A DNA stretch of 64,000 nucleotides from NCBI GenBank assembly GCA_030834905.1, contig JAUQWZ010000054.1, positions 1 to 64,000 on the forward strand, read 5' to 3'. The stretch comes from Aggregatilineales bacterium. GTDB lineage: Bacteria > Chloroflexota > Anaerolineae > Aggregatilineales > Phototrophicaceae. Below are positions 24,259 through 31,860 of this stretch, piece by piece. The notes under the pieces are model-generated. The model was not told the origin of the DNA, searched no databases, and was given only the letters and a program-made list of their open reading frames with translations. How positions within the stretch are numbered: position 1 is the stretch's first letter; the number at the start of each line of letters is the position of its first letter. A program made the translations under genes and the position numbers.

Positions 24259-24781
24259 ACGCCCGGCACTGACGGTGGAATTACCAGTCGTGCTGCGGTT
24301 GGCGAAGGCAGCCGATCTGGACAAACTGGAGTGGTATGGTCAGTTCACCCATTTCCGCGCGCTCTTTCACCGCACTTTCCGCGAGCAGCAGCAGGGTCGC
24401 CGCCTGATGCTCGTTGCCGATTGCAATGATTTCCCCATTGGTCAGCTCTTCGTCCAGCTCAGCACCGGCGACTACAGCAGCCACCGGGGGCAAAAACGGG
24501 CATATTTCTATTCGCTGCGCGTGATGGAGATGTTTCGCGGTAACGGGATCGGGACGAGTCTGCTGGACAGGGCGGAAACTATCGTGGCAAACGCCGGGTA
24601 CCGCTGGACGACCATCGCGGCGGCGAAAGACAACCCGGCAGCCCGCAAACTTTATGAGCGTCACGGGTATCATGTCTTCAACGAAGATCCGGGTAACTGG
24701 AGCTTTCGCGACCATGAAGGCAAAACTCAATATGTGCATGAACCATGCTGGATCTTGGAAAAACAGCTGCACTTGCGCTAG
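24245..24781 (+). CDS. GNAT-family N-acetyltransferase
   Basis: A protein of 178 residues with the acetyl-CoA-binding core of the GNAT fold: the strand YFYSLRVMEMFRGNGIG ending in the R/Q-x-x-G-x-G/A pyrophosphate loop, and NPAARKLYERHGYHVF near the C-terminus. The substrate (amine, protein N-terminus or small molecule) is unknown. The ATG at 24245 is preferred because GGAGGAAGG stands 8 bases upstream; it overlaps the end of the preceding gene by 14 bases, so they are co-translated. Confidence 0.85.
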   Translation: MTVLERPALTVELPVVLRLAKAADLDKLEWYGQFTHFRALFHRTFREQQQGRRLMLVADCNDFPIGQLFVQLSTGDYSSHRGQKRAYFYSLRVMEMFRGNGIGTSLLDRAETIVANAGYRWTTIAAAKDNPAARKLYERHGYHVFNEDPGNWSFRDHEGKTQYVHEPCWILEKQLHLR

Positions 24782-24784
24782 AAT
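24755..24784 (+). promoter_or_regulatory. promoter of the cupin gene
   Basis: TTGGAA (24755-24760) and TAGAAT (24779-24784) are 18 bases apart, overlapping the end of the GNAT gene. The start near 24791 gives a 41-base leader. Confidence 0.5.
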
Positions 24785-24831
24785 GCAGCCCGGCTATAAG
24801 GATTTCATCATCCTGAGGAGTTCGTAAGATA

Positions 24832-25164
24832 ATGGCAATACAACAGGACGCTGTGCGTGTCATTCGCTGGACAGGGGGGCTTCACCCCACACTTTCCGTG
24901 ATTACGCGCCAGATGCAGAAGGAAGGTCTGCGCCCTTACGTGTGGGACAACACGCCCAATTATCGCTACGCTGTACGTACTCATGGCTATAACAAAGTCA
25001 TGTATGTAATTGAAGGACATATCGAAGTATCGCTGCCAGATAGTAATCAGCGAGTCAGGCTGCGGGCGGGTGACCGGCTGGAAATTCCGGCTGGCGTGCG
25101 TCACGGGGCGATCATCGGCAGCAGCGGCGCTAAGTGTGTGGAGGCGGCTGCAAGCGCTCGATAG
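24832..25164 (+). CDS. cupin-domain protein
   Basis: A small single-domain cupin of 110 residues. The first cupin motif is around THGYNKVMYVIEGHIEVSLP and the second is GDRLEIPAGVRHGA. Usual metal ligands are partly kept: a His in THGYN and a Glu in IEGH, then His in VRHG. Function not determined; single-domain cupins range from sugar isomerases to dioxygenases and binding proteins. A good ribosome site (TGAGGAG) precedes the ATG. It stands alone with its own promoter and terminator. Confidence 0.8.
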   Translation: MAIQQDAVRVIRWTGGLHPTLSVITRQMQKEGLRPYVWDNTPNYRYAVRTHGYNKVMYVIEGHIEVSLPDSNQRVRLRAGDRLEIPAGVRHGAIIGSSGAKCVEAAASAR

Positions 25165-25194
25165 GGACAACAGGGTCTGGAGTGCTTTTCACCC

Positions 25195-25224
25195 GCCGGG
25201 GGACACTACCCCCGGCTGTTTTTT
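25195..25224 (+). terminator. intrinsic terminator of the cupin gene
   Basis: GCCGGGGG (25195-25202) and CCCCCGGC (25209-25216) form a perfect 8-bp stem with a 6-base loop, followed by TG and six T. Confidence 0.93.
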
Positions 25225-25278
25225 GCCCAACGGCTCGATGAATGGTTGGCTTAGATAAGGTTACACCGCCCATTGCGA

Positions 25279-26079
25279 ATGAAGTATCAGGACATTTACC
25301 CGCATCTGCGCCAGCCCATCCTCAACCCGCTGCATTGGGCGCTCACCATCGGCGGCATGGCGCGGCATCCCCTCATCCTTTCCTATTCCGACCTTCAGCA
25401 GTTTCGCGTCCAGTCGGTCGCCTGTGCTGTGCTGTGCGCGGGCAGTCCCTTTGACGAATCGCTGATTGAGCAGGCGGAATGGACTGGCGTGCCCGTCTCA
25501 CTGCTGCTGGATGAACTGGAGATTGATTCCGGCGCAGCTTACGCAGTGCTGCACAGCGCCAGCGGCTACAGCACCAGCCTGCCGCTGGACTGGCTGCGGC
25601 GCGGCATCCTGGCGCTTCATCAGGACGGCAGCCCGCTACAGCCGGAACAGGGGTTTCCGGCGCGGTTGATCGTGCCCGGTCTTTACGGCTACAAGATGCC
25701 GCGCTGGATCACTCGCATCGAACTGGCCCACACGCCGTCGGGCTTCTGGGAAGGGCGCGGCTGGACTGACGACGGCGCTGCGCCGATCACCGCCGCCATC
25801 ACCCAGCCGCGACCACGCGCGGCGGCGCGCGGCGAAGTACTGCTGCAAGGCTTCGCCTACAGCCCGTTCACGCCGCTGAACAGCGTCGAAATCAGCGTCG
25901 ATGATGCTGACTGGATGCCGGTCGATTACCTGCCCGTCCTACCGGCTCGATTGTCAATCTGGCGCGCTATCTGGACTCCGCCCCGACCCGGCGAGTACCA
26001 CATTCGGGCGCGGGCAGCGGCGGCGGACAGCACCGCCAGCGCCGCGCCGCACAGCCTCATAGTTTCGGTGACGGAGTAA
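25279..26079 (+). CDS. molybdopterin-dependent sulfite oxidase-like oxidoreductase
   Basis: A cytosolic-looking protein of about 266 residues of the sulfite oxidase family. Residues 1-160 match the Moco-binding fold, with the likely Mo-ligand Cys in AVLCAGSPFDES, then WTGVPVSLLLDEL, and RLIVPGLYGYKMPRWITRIEL split across about 130-150. Residues 180-266 match the Ig-like dimerisation domain (VEISVDDADWMPV, PRPGEYHIRARA). The natural substrate is unknown. The ATG at 25279 is listed; a TTG two codons earlier is equally possible as the ribosome site (AAGG) is weak. The Tat-signal transpeptidase-like gene follows after 4 bases. Confidence 0.82.
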   Translation: MKYQDIYPHLRQPILNPLHWALTIGGMARHPLILSYSDLQQFRVQSVACAVLCAGSPFDESLIEQAEWTGVPVSLLLDELEIDSGAAYAVLHSASGYSTSLPLDWLRRGILALHQDGSPLQPEQGFPARLIVPGLYGYKMPRWITRIELAHTPSGFWEGRGWTDDGAAPITAAITQPRPRAAARGEVLLQGFAYSPFTPLNSVEISVDDADWMPVDYLPVLPARLSIWRAIWTPPRPGEYHIRARAAAADSTASAAPHSLIVSVTE

Positions 26080-26083
26080 CGTT

Positions 26084-26962
26084 TTGGCTCATTTGTCGCG
26101 GCGTGACTTTCTGAAGTGTGCCGGGGTGAGCCTGCTCGCCCCTGTCGCGCTACAAATTCCGCACCTGTCGCCACCGCCAGCCCATAGCCTCATCCATGGG
26201 CGGGCATTGAGCGCAGTGTCAGTCTATAAGACGCCTTCCACCAGCGCTGCCGTGAAATCGCGGCTGTGGCCCGACACCATCGTTCCCATCTTTGACGCCG
26301 ATCCAGACTGGTACCGGCTCGAAAATGGCTATGCGAAACGCGAAGCGCTTCAGCCGGTGCTGTTGAAGTCAGAAGCCGCAGCGATGCCTGCCCTGCCCTT
26401 CTGGGCGGAAGTCGGCGGCGCGGTAGCAGTGGCGCGGCAGTGGTGCGCCGCCGATGCGCCGCTGGTCGCCAGAATTGGTCACGGCGGCATGGCGCAGGTG
26501 GTGGATATGCTGCTGGGCGCGACGGTCTGGTACGGACTTGCCGACGAAGATGCGTTCATCGGTTGGTCGCAGGCTGCGCCCTGGATACCTGTTTCCACGC
26601 TGCCGCCAGAGCGCGCGCCGATGACGCTGCTGATCGACACCAGCGCCCATCAGATCGAAGTTGTGACCGGCGGCGAGCCAGCGCTGCGCGCCTCTGCCGC
26701 GCTGAAGGCAGACCTGCCGCGCGGGCACTTTCGGGTTCAGGATCGCCGCTTCAGCGTAAAATCCGGCGGCGAAGGCGCGTCTGCTGTTTATGGCGCGCCC
26801 TGGCATCTCGATTTTGGCGCTTTTTCGCTTTCGGGCGCTTACTGGCACAATCAGTTCGGCAAAGCCAGCGCCGTACCGGGACCCGACGTGCAGGTTACGC
26901 CGCCGGTCGCAAGCTGGCTGTTTGAGCGAATTGACGACCAGACGGTGGTGATTGTCAGGTGA
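26084..26962 (+). CDS. Tat-exported SH3/L,D-transpeptidase-like protein lacking the catalytic motif
   Basis: A 292-residue protein that starts at TTG, with GGAG 7 bases upstream. A twin-arginine signal (SRRDFLKCAG) is followed by a bacterial SH3-like domain (about 45-90) and, from about 185, a YkuD-type L,D-transpeptidase domain starting MTLLIDTSAHQIEV. The domain reaches the usual GAYWHNQFGK, but where active enzymes have S-H-G-C-V-N this one has SAVPGPDVQV before SWLFERIDD. The nucleophilic Cys and its neighbouring His are absent, so it probably binds peptidoglycan rather than cross-links it. It is co-transcribed with the sulfite oxidase-like gene. Confidence 0.8.
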   Translation: MAHLSRRDFLKCAGVSLLAPVALQIPHLSPPPAHSLIHGRALSAVSVYKTPSTSAAVKSRLWPDTIVPIFDADPDWYRLENGYAKREALQPVLLKSEAAAMPALPFWAEVGGAVAVARQWCAADAPLVARIGHGGMAQVVDMLLGATVWYGLADEDAFIGWSQAAPWIPVSTLPPERAPMTLLIDTSAHQIEVVTGGEPALRASAALKADLPRGHFRVQDRRFSVKSGGEGASAVYGAPWHLDFGAFSLSGAYWHNQFGKASAVPGPDVQVTPPVASWLFERIDDQTVVIVR

Positions 26963-27061
26963 TCAGCATGATGAACGGTATGTTTCACCCTGGCAGTCGG
27001 GCATAATCAGGACAATGCCGTTTACAATGTGAGCCGGGCAGCAATTGGGAACAAACAGCTT

Positions 27062-28177
27062 ATGAACATCACTATCTGGCTGGCATTTATCGCCGGGTTT
27101 GCCTCTTTTCTCTCGCCCTGTGTCCTGCCGCTGGTACCCGCGTACCTGGGCTACATGGGCGGTCGCGTCACCAATACCGTCGCCGCGCAGACAATGGGCG
27201 GGACGGCAGTTTTGGTCAAGCCAACCTTCAGCAGCCGAATCAGCACCGTCATTCACGCGCTGACGTTCATCGCGGGTTTCACATTTGTGTTCGTCATCCT
27301 CGGTCTGCTCACCAATTTCGTCCTGGTGCAGATGATCGGCGGACAAAACAAGGCGCTGGTGCTGAACATCATTGGGCGTGTCGGCGGTCTGGTCATCATC
27401 TTCTTTGGCTTGCATTTTATGGGCGTTGTCCCGTCCTTTTTGCGGAAGCTGCTCGCCAGTCCTATCATCGGCAGTGTCCTGTTCAGCCTGGTATTCGCGC
27501 TTGCCGCCGCCCTGCTCATCATCTGGGGCTTCATCGACTGGCTGATTGCGCTGCCGGTGCTGGCAGTCCTGCTGCTGTGGATGTTCCTCGGGGGCGCGTT
27601 CACCCGACCATCTGAATTCTGGACACGGACTATCAACCTGCTCATTAACGCGCTCTATGCCGATACCCGCCGCCAGATGGTGGCGCAGGGGCAGCAGAGC
27701 TTTTCGAGTTCGGCGATTATGGGCGTGGTGTTCGCGGCAGGCTGGACGCCCTGTATCGGTCCGATTTACGGCAGCATCCTGACGATGGCGGCAACCGGCA
27801 GCGAAACCGGACAAGCAGTTTTCCTGATGATCGCCTACTCGCTCGGTTTGGGCGTGCCGTTCCTGCTGATGGCGGTGCTGCTCGACAGCACCCAATCGAT
27901 CCTGCGCCGAATGCAGCGCCATCTGCATAAAGTGGAGCTGGTCACCGGCGCGTTTCTGGTCGCCATCGGAATACTGGTCGCTTCCGGGCAGTTGCAAACC
28001 CTCAGCCAGAACTTCGCCAACCAGTTTGCCGATTTCTCCTATCGCCTGGAAGACTGTGTTATCGGCGCCGCGCAAGGCGAGATAACGCTCGGCGAAGTTC
28101 CCTCATGTATCAACCCGCCGCCAGAAGCCGAAGAAGCCACCGGCAGCGCCTTCCGGCTGACCACACCGCCCACCTAA
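27062..28177 (+). CDS. ccdA: enlarged CcdA/DsbD-type thiol transporter
   Basis: Membrane protein of 371 residues that should carry reducing power across the membrane to an outer thioredoxin for cytochrome c maturation or protein reduction. Both redox Cys are visible, SPCVLPLVPAYLGY (Cys20) and GWTPCIGPIYGS (Cys231). They are 211 residues apart, against about 120 in typical CcdA/DsbD, because of an insertion containing two extra hydrophobic helices. A C-terminal tail past residue 320 holds two more Cys. ATG at 27062 is chosen since the first helix starts there. The TlpA-like gene follows, as expected for the pathway. Confidence 0.87.
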   Translation: MNITIWLAFIAGFASFLSPCVLPLVPAYLGYMGGRVTNTVAAQTMGGTAVLVKPTFSSRISTVIHALTFIAGFTFVFVILGLLTNFVLVQMIGGQNKALVLNIIGRVGGLVIIFFGLHFMGVVPSFLRKLLASPIIGSVLFSLVFALAAALLIIWGFIDWLIALPVLAVLLLWMFLGGAFTRPSEFWTRTINLLINALYADTRRQMVAQGQQSFSSSAIMGVVFAAGWTPCIGPIYGSILTMAATGSETGQAVFLMIAYSLGLGVPFLLMAVLLDSTQSILRRMQRHLHKVELVTGAFLVAIGILVASGQLQTLSQNFANQFADFSYRLEDCVIGAAQGEITLGEVPSCINPPPEAEEATGSAFRLTTPPT

Positions 28178-28219
28178 TCCGAACCATCCCGCTGCCAGCG
28201 ATGGGCAGACGGTGACATG

Positions 28220-28228
28220 TGCTACAAT
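28220..28228 (+). promoter_or_regulatory. extended -10 promoter of the TlpA/ResA-like gene
   Basis: TGC followed by TACAAT (28223-28228) is an extended -10 element. No good -35 is present, which such promoters tolerate. The start near 28235 gives a leader of about 28 bases. Confidence 0.5.
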
Positions 28229-28262
28229 ACGCGCGGCTTATTCTTAAACCGGGTGAAGTGGC

Positions 28263-28817
28263 GTGTCGGCTATTATGAGGGGCTTGCTCCTGCTTGCAGC
28301 TTGTTTGTGTCTGTTTGCCGCGCTGGCGCTGGTCGCGAACGCCGGTCTGCCGGAACGCGCCACCTATACGGGCGTTATCACCACACAGGGGCTGGTCGCG
28401 CCGGAGCTAAACGCCCTCGCGCCGCCGTTTACGGCAGCAGGTCTGGACGGCGAAGCGGTGAGTCTGCTGGAGCTTCGCGGCAAGACGGTCATCATCAACT
28501 TCTGGGCGACCTGGTGCGGTCCCTGCGCTGCCGAGATGCCAGCGCTTCAGGCGCTGTACGACGGGCGGCTTGAGGACGATGTACGCATTGTCGGCGTCAA
28601 TCTCGGCGAAGACCGCGACGCCGTCGCCCGATGGGCGGAGTTCTACGGGTTGACCTTTGACCTCGTCTTTGACCCACAGGGACAGATCGCCGGACTGTAC
28701 CAACTGCGCGGGCAGCCTTCAACCTACATCGTTTCCCCCGCGGGAATTATCACCGACATTATCTACGGACCCGCCGCCCTCACCCAGCTTCAGGCGGCGC
28801 TGCCCCCATCATTCTGA
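28263..28817 (+). CDS. TlpA/ResA-type membrane-anchored thioredoxin
   Basis: A 184-residue protein with an N-terminal signal anchor (about 5-28) and an extracytoplasmic thioredoxin domain. The active site is NFWATWCGPCAAEMPAL. The LRGQPSTYIVSPAG segment contains the cis-Pro. ResA-type proteins reduce apocytochrome c or other exported thiols and receive electrons from CcdA, whose gene lies just upstream. The start is GTG at 28263 with GGTGAAG close by; an ATG four codons later is possible. Confidence 0.88.
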   Translation: MSAIMRGLLLLAACLCLFAALALVANAGLPERATYTGVITTQGLVAPELNALAPPFTAAGLDGEAVSLLELRGKTVIINFWATWCGPCAAEMPALQALYDGRLEDDVRIVGVNLGEDRDAVARWAEFYGLTFDLVFDPQGQIAGLYQLRGQPSTYIVSPAGIITDIIYGPAALTQLQAALPPSF

Positions 28818-28824
28818 GGTCACC

Positions 28825-29634
28825 ATGATAGAACCATCTGCTCCGCGAAACCGGCTCGCCCTGCGTCTGAATCTTTTGCTGTTGGGATTCAGCCGCCGCT
28901 GGCTGCGCTACGTGCTGGTCTTTTTTGGGCTTTACGTCTCGCTGGCAGTCGCGACGCCCGCCCTGATGCACTTCGGGCTGACGGGTCCGGCGCGGGTGCT
29001 GTACACGCTCTACAGCCCGTTCTGCCACCAGTTCGCCTTTCGCTCGCTGTTCCTGTTTGGCGACCAGGTCGCCTATCCGCGCGCCATCAGCGGTACCAGC
29101 ACCACCCCGTTTGAGGTGTACGCCGTCAATGACCCCAGCTATCGGGAATACTACCGGAATCACTTCCGCTTCTACAACGGCGGCGTCGATCCCGAGCCGC
29201 GAACGCTGGAACAGCTCGAACTGGAATGGTCGATTGCCTTCCAGTTTGCCGCGCGCGATTTCGTCGGCAATGAGCAGATGGGCTATAAGATGACCTTGTG
29301 CGCCCGTGACATTGCCATCTATTCGGGGCTGTTTGTCGGCGGGTTAGTCTACAGCCACCCGGTCGTTCGCCGCCGCCTGCGACCGGTGCCGCTGTGGCTT
29401 TACGCGCTGCTGGGGCTGGCACCCATCGGCATTGACGGCGTCAGCCAGCTTCTCGGCTACCCGCCAATCAATCTCTGGTATGCGCGGGAAACGCTGCCGG
29501 TGTTTCGGGTCGTCACCGGGGCGCTGTTCGGGCTGATGAACGTCTGGCTCGCCTTCCCGTATCTGGAGCAATCGATGAAGGAAACGCGCGAGCAGCTTGA
29601 AGCCAAGCTGGCGCGGGCTGGTATCCAGCGCTAA
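28825..29634 (+). CDS. DUF2085 family membrane protein
   Basis: The 269-residue protein has about four membrane helices. The conserved features of DUF2085 are visible: SPFCHQFAFRSLFLFG near residue 70 and MGYKMTLCARDIAIYSG around 150, whose Cys/His set suggests metal or redox binding. Function of the family is unknown. The ATG has a TGAGGT ribosome site and follows the thioredoxin gene by 7 bases, so the two are co-transcribed. This supports, but does not prove, a link to extracytoplasmic thiol or metal chemistry. Confidence 0.82.
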   Translation: MIEPSAPRNRLALRLNLLLLGFSRRWLRYVLVFFGLYVSLAVATPALMHFGLTGPARVLYTLYSPFCHQFAFRSLFLFGDQVAYPRAISGTSTTPFEVYAVNDPSYREYYRNHFRFYNGGVDPEPRTLEQLELEWSIAFQFAARDFVGNEQMGYKMTLCARDIAIYSGLFVGGLVYSHPVVRRRLRPVPLWLYALLGLAPIGIDGVSQLLGYPPINLWYARETLPVFRVVTGALFGLMNVWLAFPYLEQSMKETREQLEAKLARAGIQR

Positions 29635-29645
29635 CGACCCGAATC

Positions 29646-29676
29646 AAAAACCCCCAGCCGTGTGCCGGGGGTTTTT
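29646..29676. terminator. bidirectional terminator between convergent genes
   Basis: AAAAACCCCC (29646-29655) and GGGGGTTTTT (29667-29676) form a perfect 10-bp stem with an 11-base loop. A-runs and T-runs on each side allow it to work for the DUF2085 gene (+) and the TadE-like gene (-). Confidence 0.93.
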
Positions 29677-29689
29677 GTATGTCTGGTGC

Positions 29690-31840
29690 CTAGCAGTTTC
29701 CGGTCGGGCAGTTGTTATCCGTCGTCGGAAGCGGCGTCCATGAAGGCGTGCGGGTGATCGTCGACGTCTGGGTTGGCGTTCGCGTTGCCGACGGCGTGAA
29801 CGTGTTCGTCCGCGTCGGTGACGCCGTAAACGTGTTCGTCGCCGTCCGCGTCGCCGACGCCGTAAACGTCCGCGACGGCGTAAACGTCCGCGACGGTGTG
29901 AACGTCTGCGACGGTGTATACGTGTTGGTGCGCGTATTCGTCCGCGTAAACGTGTTCGACGGCGTGAACGTATTCGTCCGCGTAAACGTGTTCGACGGCG
30001 TGAATGTCCGCGACGGCGTGAACGTCTGCGACGGCGTATACGTGTTCGTCGGCGTCCGCGTATTCGTCGGCGTGTTCGTTGGCGTGGGCGCATCCGCCTC
30101 ATGGGTGTAGACGCACATCAGCGGATCGCTGGCGGGTCCGTAGTAGATAGTCGTCCCGTTGATATAGTAGGTGCTGATTGTCCCCGAGGGTCTGTTCTCG
30201 AAATAGAACCGCAGTTGATTAGACCCGTTATTGCCGCGAAGCTGCGCGTTTGTAAGCTGCGTCGCCGCGTCGCCGGCGTAGGCGTTCGGCGCGCCCGTTC
30301 CAGGTAAGCCAACGTCCAGGAAACCAGTGTTCAGGTACGGGCTGCCTGTAGACCAGATGTAGGGCGTTATATTCTTGACGAGTCGCAGTCGCCGGAAGCG
30401 CATGTCATAGCCGGGCGGATCGGTCCACCGCAGCGTCACCCGTGAGATATAAACGGGGGCGTGGTAGTTATGGGTGAAGTTAATCCGATAGTAGCCGCTG
30501 GTGCTGTAGCTCATCGCGCCAACATTGATCAGATTGCAGGCGAAGCCCGGCGTCGCCGAGAACGTTCGGGTAAAGGTCGGCGTCAGCGTACTCGACGGCG
30601 TCAGCGTGTTCGTCGCGGTCAGCGTGTTCGTCGGCGTCAGCGTCTCGGTATACGTGTTCGACGGCGTGAAGGTTTCGGTCGGCGTCGCCGTAAACGTCTC
30701 GGTGAAGGTATTCGTCGCTGTAAACGTCTCGGTCGCGGTATAGGTGTGTGTGTAGGTATAGGTGTTGGTATAGGTTGCCGTCGAGCCAGCCGCGCCGATG
30801 GGCCCGCGTCCGACCAGCGGAGCCGCGCGCGGCGCGCGGAAGGTTTCGTTCACGGCGGTACGCCGCGCCTGCAGCGGGATGTATCGCGCCAAGCCCAGCG
30901 GCGTAATCAGCGGATGATTGAACGAGACGACGATTTCGATCAGCTCGCCGGGACCGCCAGCATCCAGCCAGGGGCGGTTCTGATTTTGCAGCCAGCCAGC
31001 GAATCGATTGCCGCTGTCATTGGGCGCGTATTCCATCAGCTCGCACCAGGGCGCTCGATCATCGCCATCGGGGTGCGAGATGAAGCGCAGGTTGTTGTCA
31101 GAGAAGTTGTTTGCGTCCAGCAGCGAGCGCTGTTTACCGCAGACCATCACGTCGAACCAACCGGGCTGATCCGCCCCCTGGAGTTGGAAGTAACCATCGG
31201 GAGCGCCGGGAACCGGACGCTGCCAGACGTGATACCAGGGCACCTGCCGCCAATCGGTATAGGGCATACCGCTGGGACTGTGCAGCGCTGGCGGCACCAG
31301 CGACGACGCCAGCGCCAGACCAACCGCCGCCCGCCGCCCTTCGTCCATGATGCTCAGAATACGCGCCATATCACGGCGGCGGTTCTGGTCTTCAGGGTCG
31401 AGCGGATCGCAGTCATCGCCGCTGTACCAGGTGGCATAAAGGCTCTCGGGTCCGCCCCAATAGTATTCAATCCGTTCGTCGGGGCTGCCGCTGCCGTTGG
31501 GATCGGCTGTCATCCTGGTGCCGCGCTGAAGCTCCGCAGTCTCATAGCCAGGATGATCCAGCATCAGACAGGGGACGATGGCGTCAAGATCGCTTGAGTA
31601 TTCAGGGTTGTCTTCGTCATAGCGAATTTCGAGATCCAGCGGATATTCCCGCGTGTCGTACTGCCCGGTAGTGGCATAGCGGGCGGCAGCGCGGGCGGAG
31701 TTTTGCAGCGTCACCCACGCCTGAAAAATGCGCCCGAACTCGATAATGCCGAACAGCAGCAGCAGCAGAATTGGCAGCGTGATTGCAAATTCCGCCAGCG
31801 TCTGCCCGGTACGTCGTCGTGCTTGATGGGTATGTTCCAT
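29690..31840 (-). CDS. TadE-like pseudopilin with large Thr/Asn/Phe repeat regions
   Basis: A protein of 716 residues, much longer than typical TadE (about 150-200). Residues 8-45 form a TadE N-terminus, GQTLAEFAITLPILLLLLFG, where Glu of the processed pseudopilin is kept. An extracellular domain follows (about 50-345), then a first repeat zone of TNTFTETFTAT-type units, a beta domain starting near FACNLINVGAMSYS, and a C-terminal repeat zone of TPSNTFTRTNT units to the end. It probably forms a minor, surface-exposed part of a Flp/Tad pilus. The ATG at 31840 is chosen for AAGGGGAAG just before it. It is the last gene of a three-gene set. Confidence 0.85.
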   Translation of the reverse strand: MEHTHQARRRTGQTLAEFAITLPILLLLLFGIIEFGRIFQAWVTLQNSARAAARYATTGQYDTREYPLDLEIRYDEDNPEYSSDLDAIVPCLMLDHPGYETAELQRGTRMTADPNGSGSPDERIEYYWGGPESLYATWYSGDDCDPLDPEDQNRRRDMARILSIMDEGRRAAVGLALASSLVPPALHSPSGMPYTDWRQVPWYHVWQRPVPGAPDGYFQLQGADQPGWFDVMVCGKQRSLLDANNFSDNNLRFISHPDGDDRAPWCELMEYAPNDSGNRFAGWLQNQNRPWLDAGGPGELIEIVVSFNHPLITPLGLARYIPLQARRTAVNETFRAPRAAPLVGRGPIGAAGSTATYTNTYTYTHTYTATETFTATNTFTETFTATPTETFTPSNTYTETLTPTNTLTATNTLTPSSTLTPTFTRTFSATPGFACNLINVGAMSYSTSGYYRINFTHNYHAPVYISRVTLRWTDPPGYDMRFRRLRLVKNITPYIWSTGSPYLNTGFLDVGLPGTGAPNAYAGDAATQLTNAQLRGNNGSNQLRFYFENRPSGTISTYYINGTTIYYGPASDPLMCVYTHEADAPTPTNTPTNTRTPTNTYTPSQTFTPSRTFTPSNTFTRTNTFTPSNTFTRTNTRTNTYTPSQTFTPSRTFTPSRTFTASATRTATNTFTASPTRTNTFTPSATRTPTQTSTITRTPSWTPLPTTDNNCPTGNC
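29711..30090 (-). repeat. degenerate codon-phased repeat coding for (T-x-T-F/N/P) units
   Basis: A run of 12-18 base units related to CGTGTTCGTC and CGACGGCGTGAA (plus strand) fills this stretch. A shorter related run is at 30560-30780. Units keep the reading frame and code for Thr at every second position. Confidence 0.8.
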
Positions 31841-31860
31841 ATACTTCCCCTTGCCAGCCA

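Noticed and set aside
26963..28075. 370-codon minus-strand frame across ccdA
   Set aside because: Antisense of a clear CcdA gene; highly charged, His/Gln-rich shadow typical of antisense frames in GC-rich DNA.
29712..30110. Plus-strand reading frame of repeated Val-Asn-Val and Asp-Gly-Val units
   Set aside because: Antisense of the Thr-rich repeat zone of the TadE-like gene; composition follows from the repeat.
29711..30780. CRISPR array
   Set aside because: Repeats are short, coding, of unequal unit length and without unique spacers.
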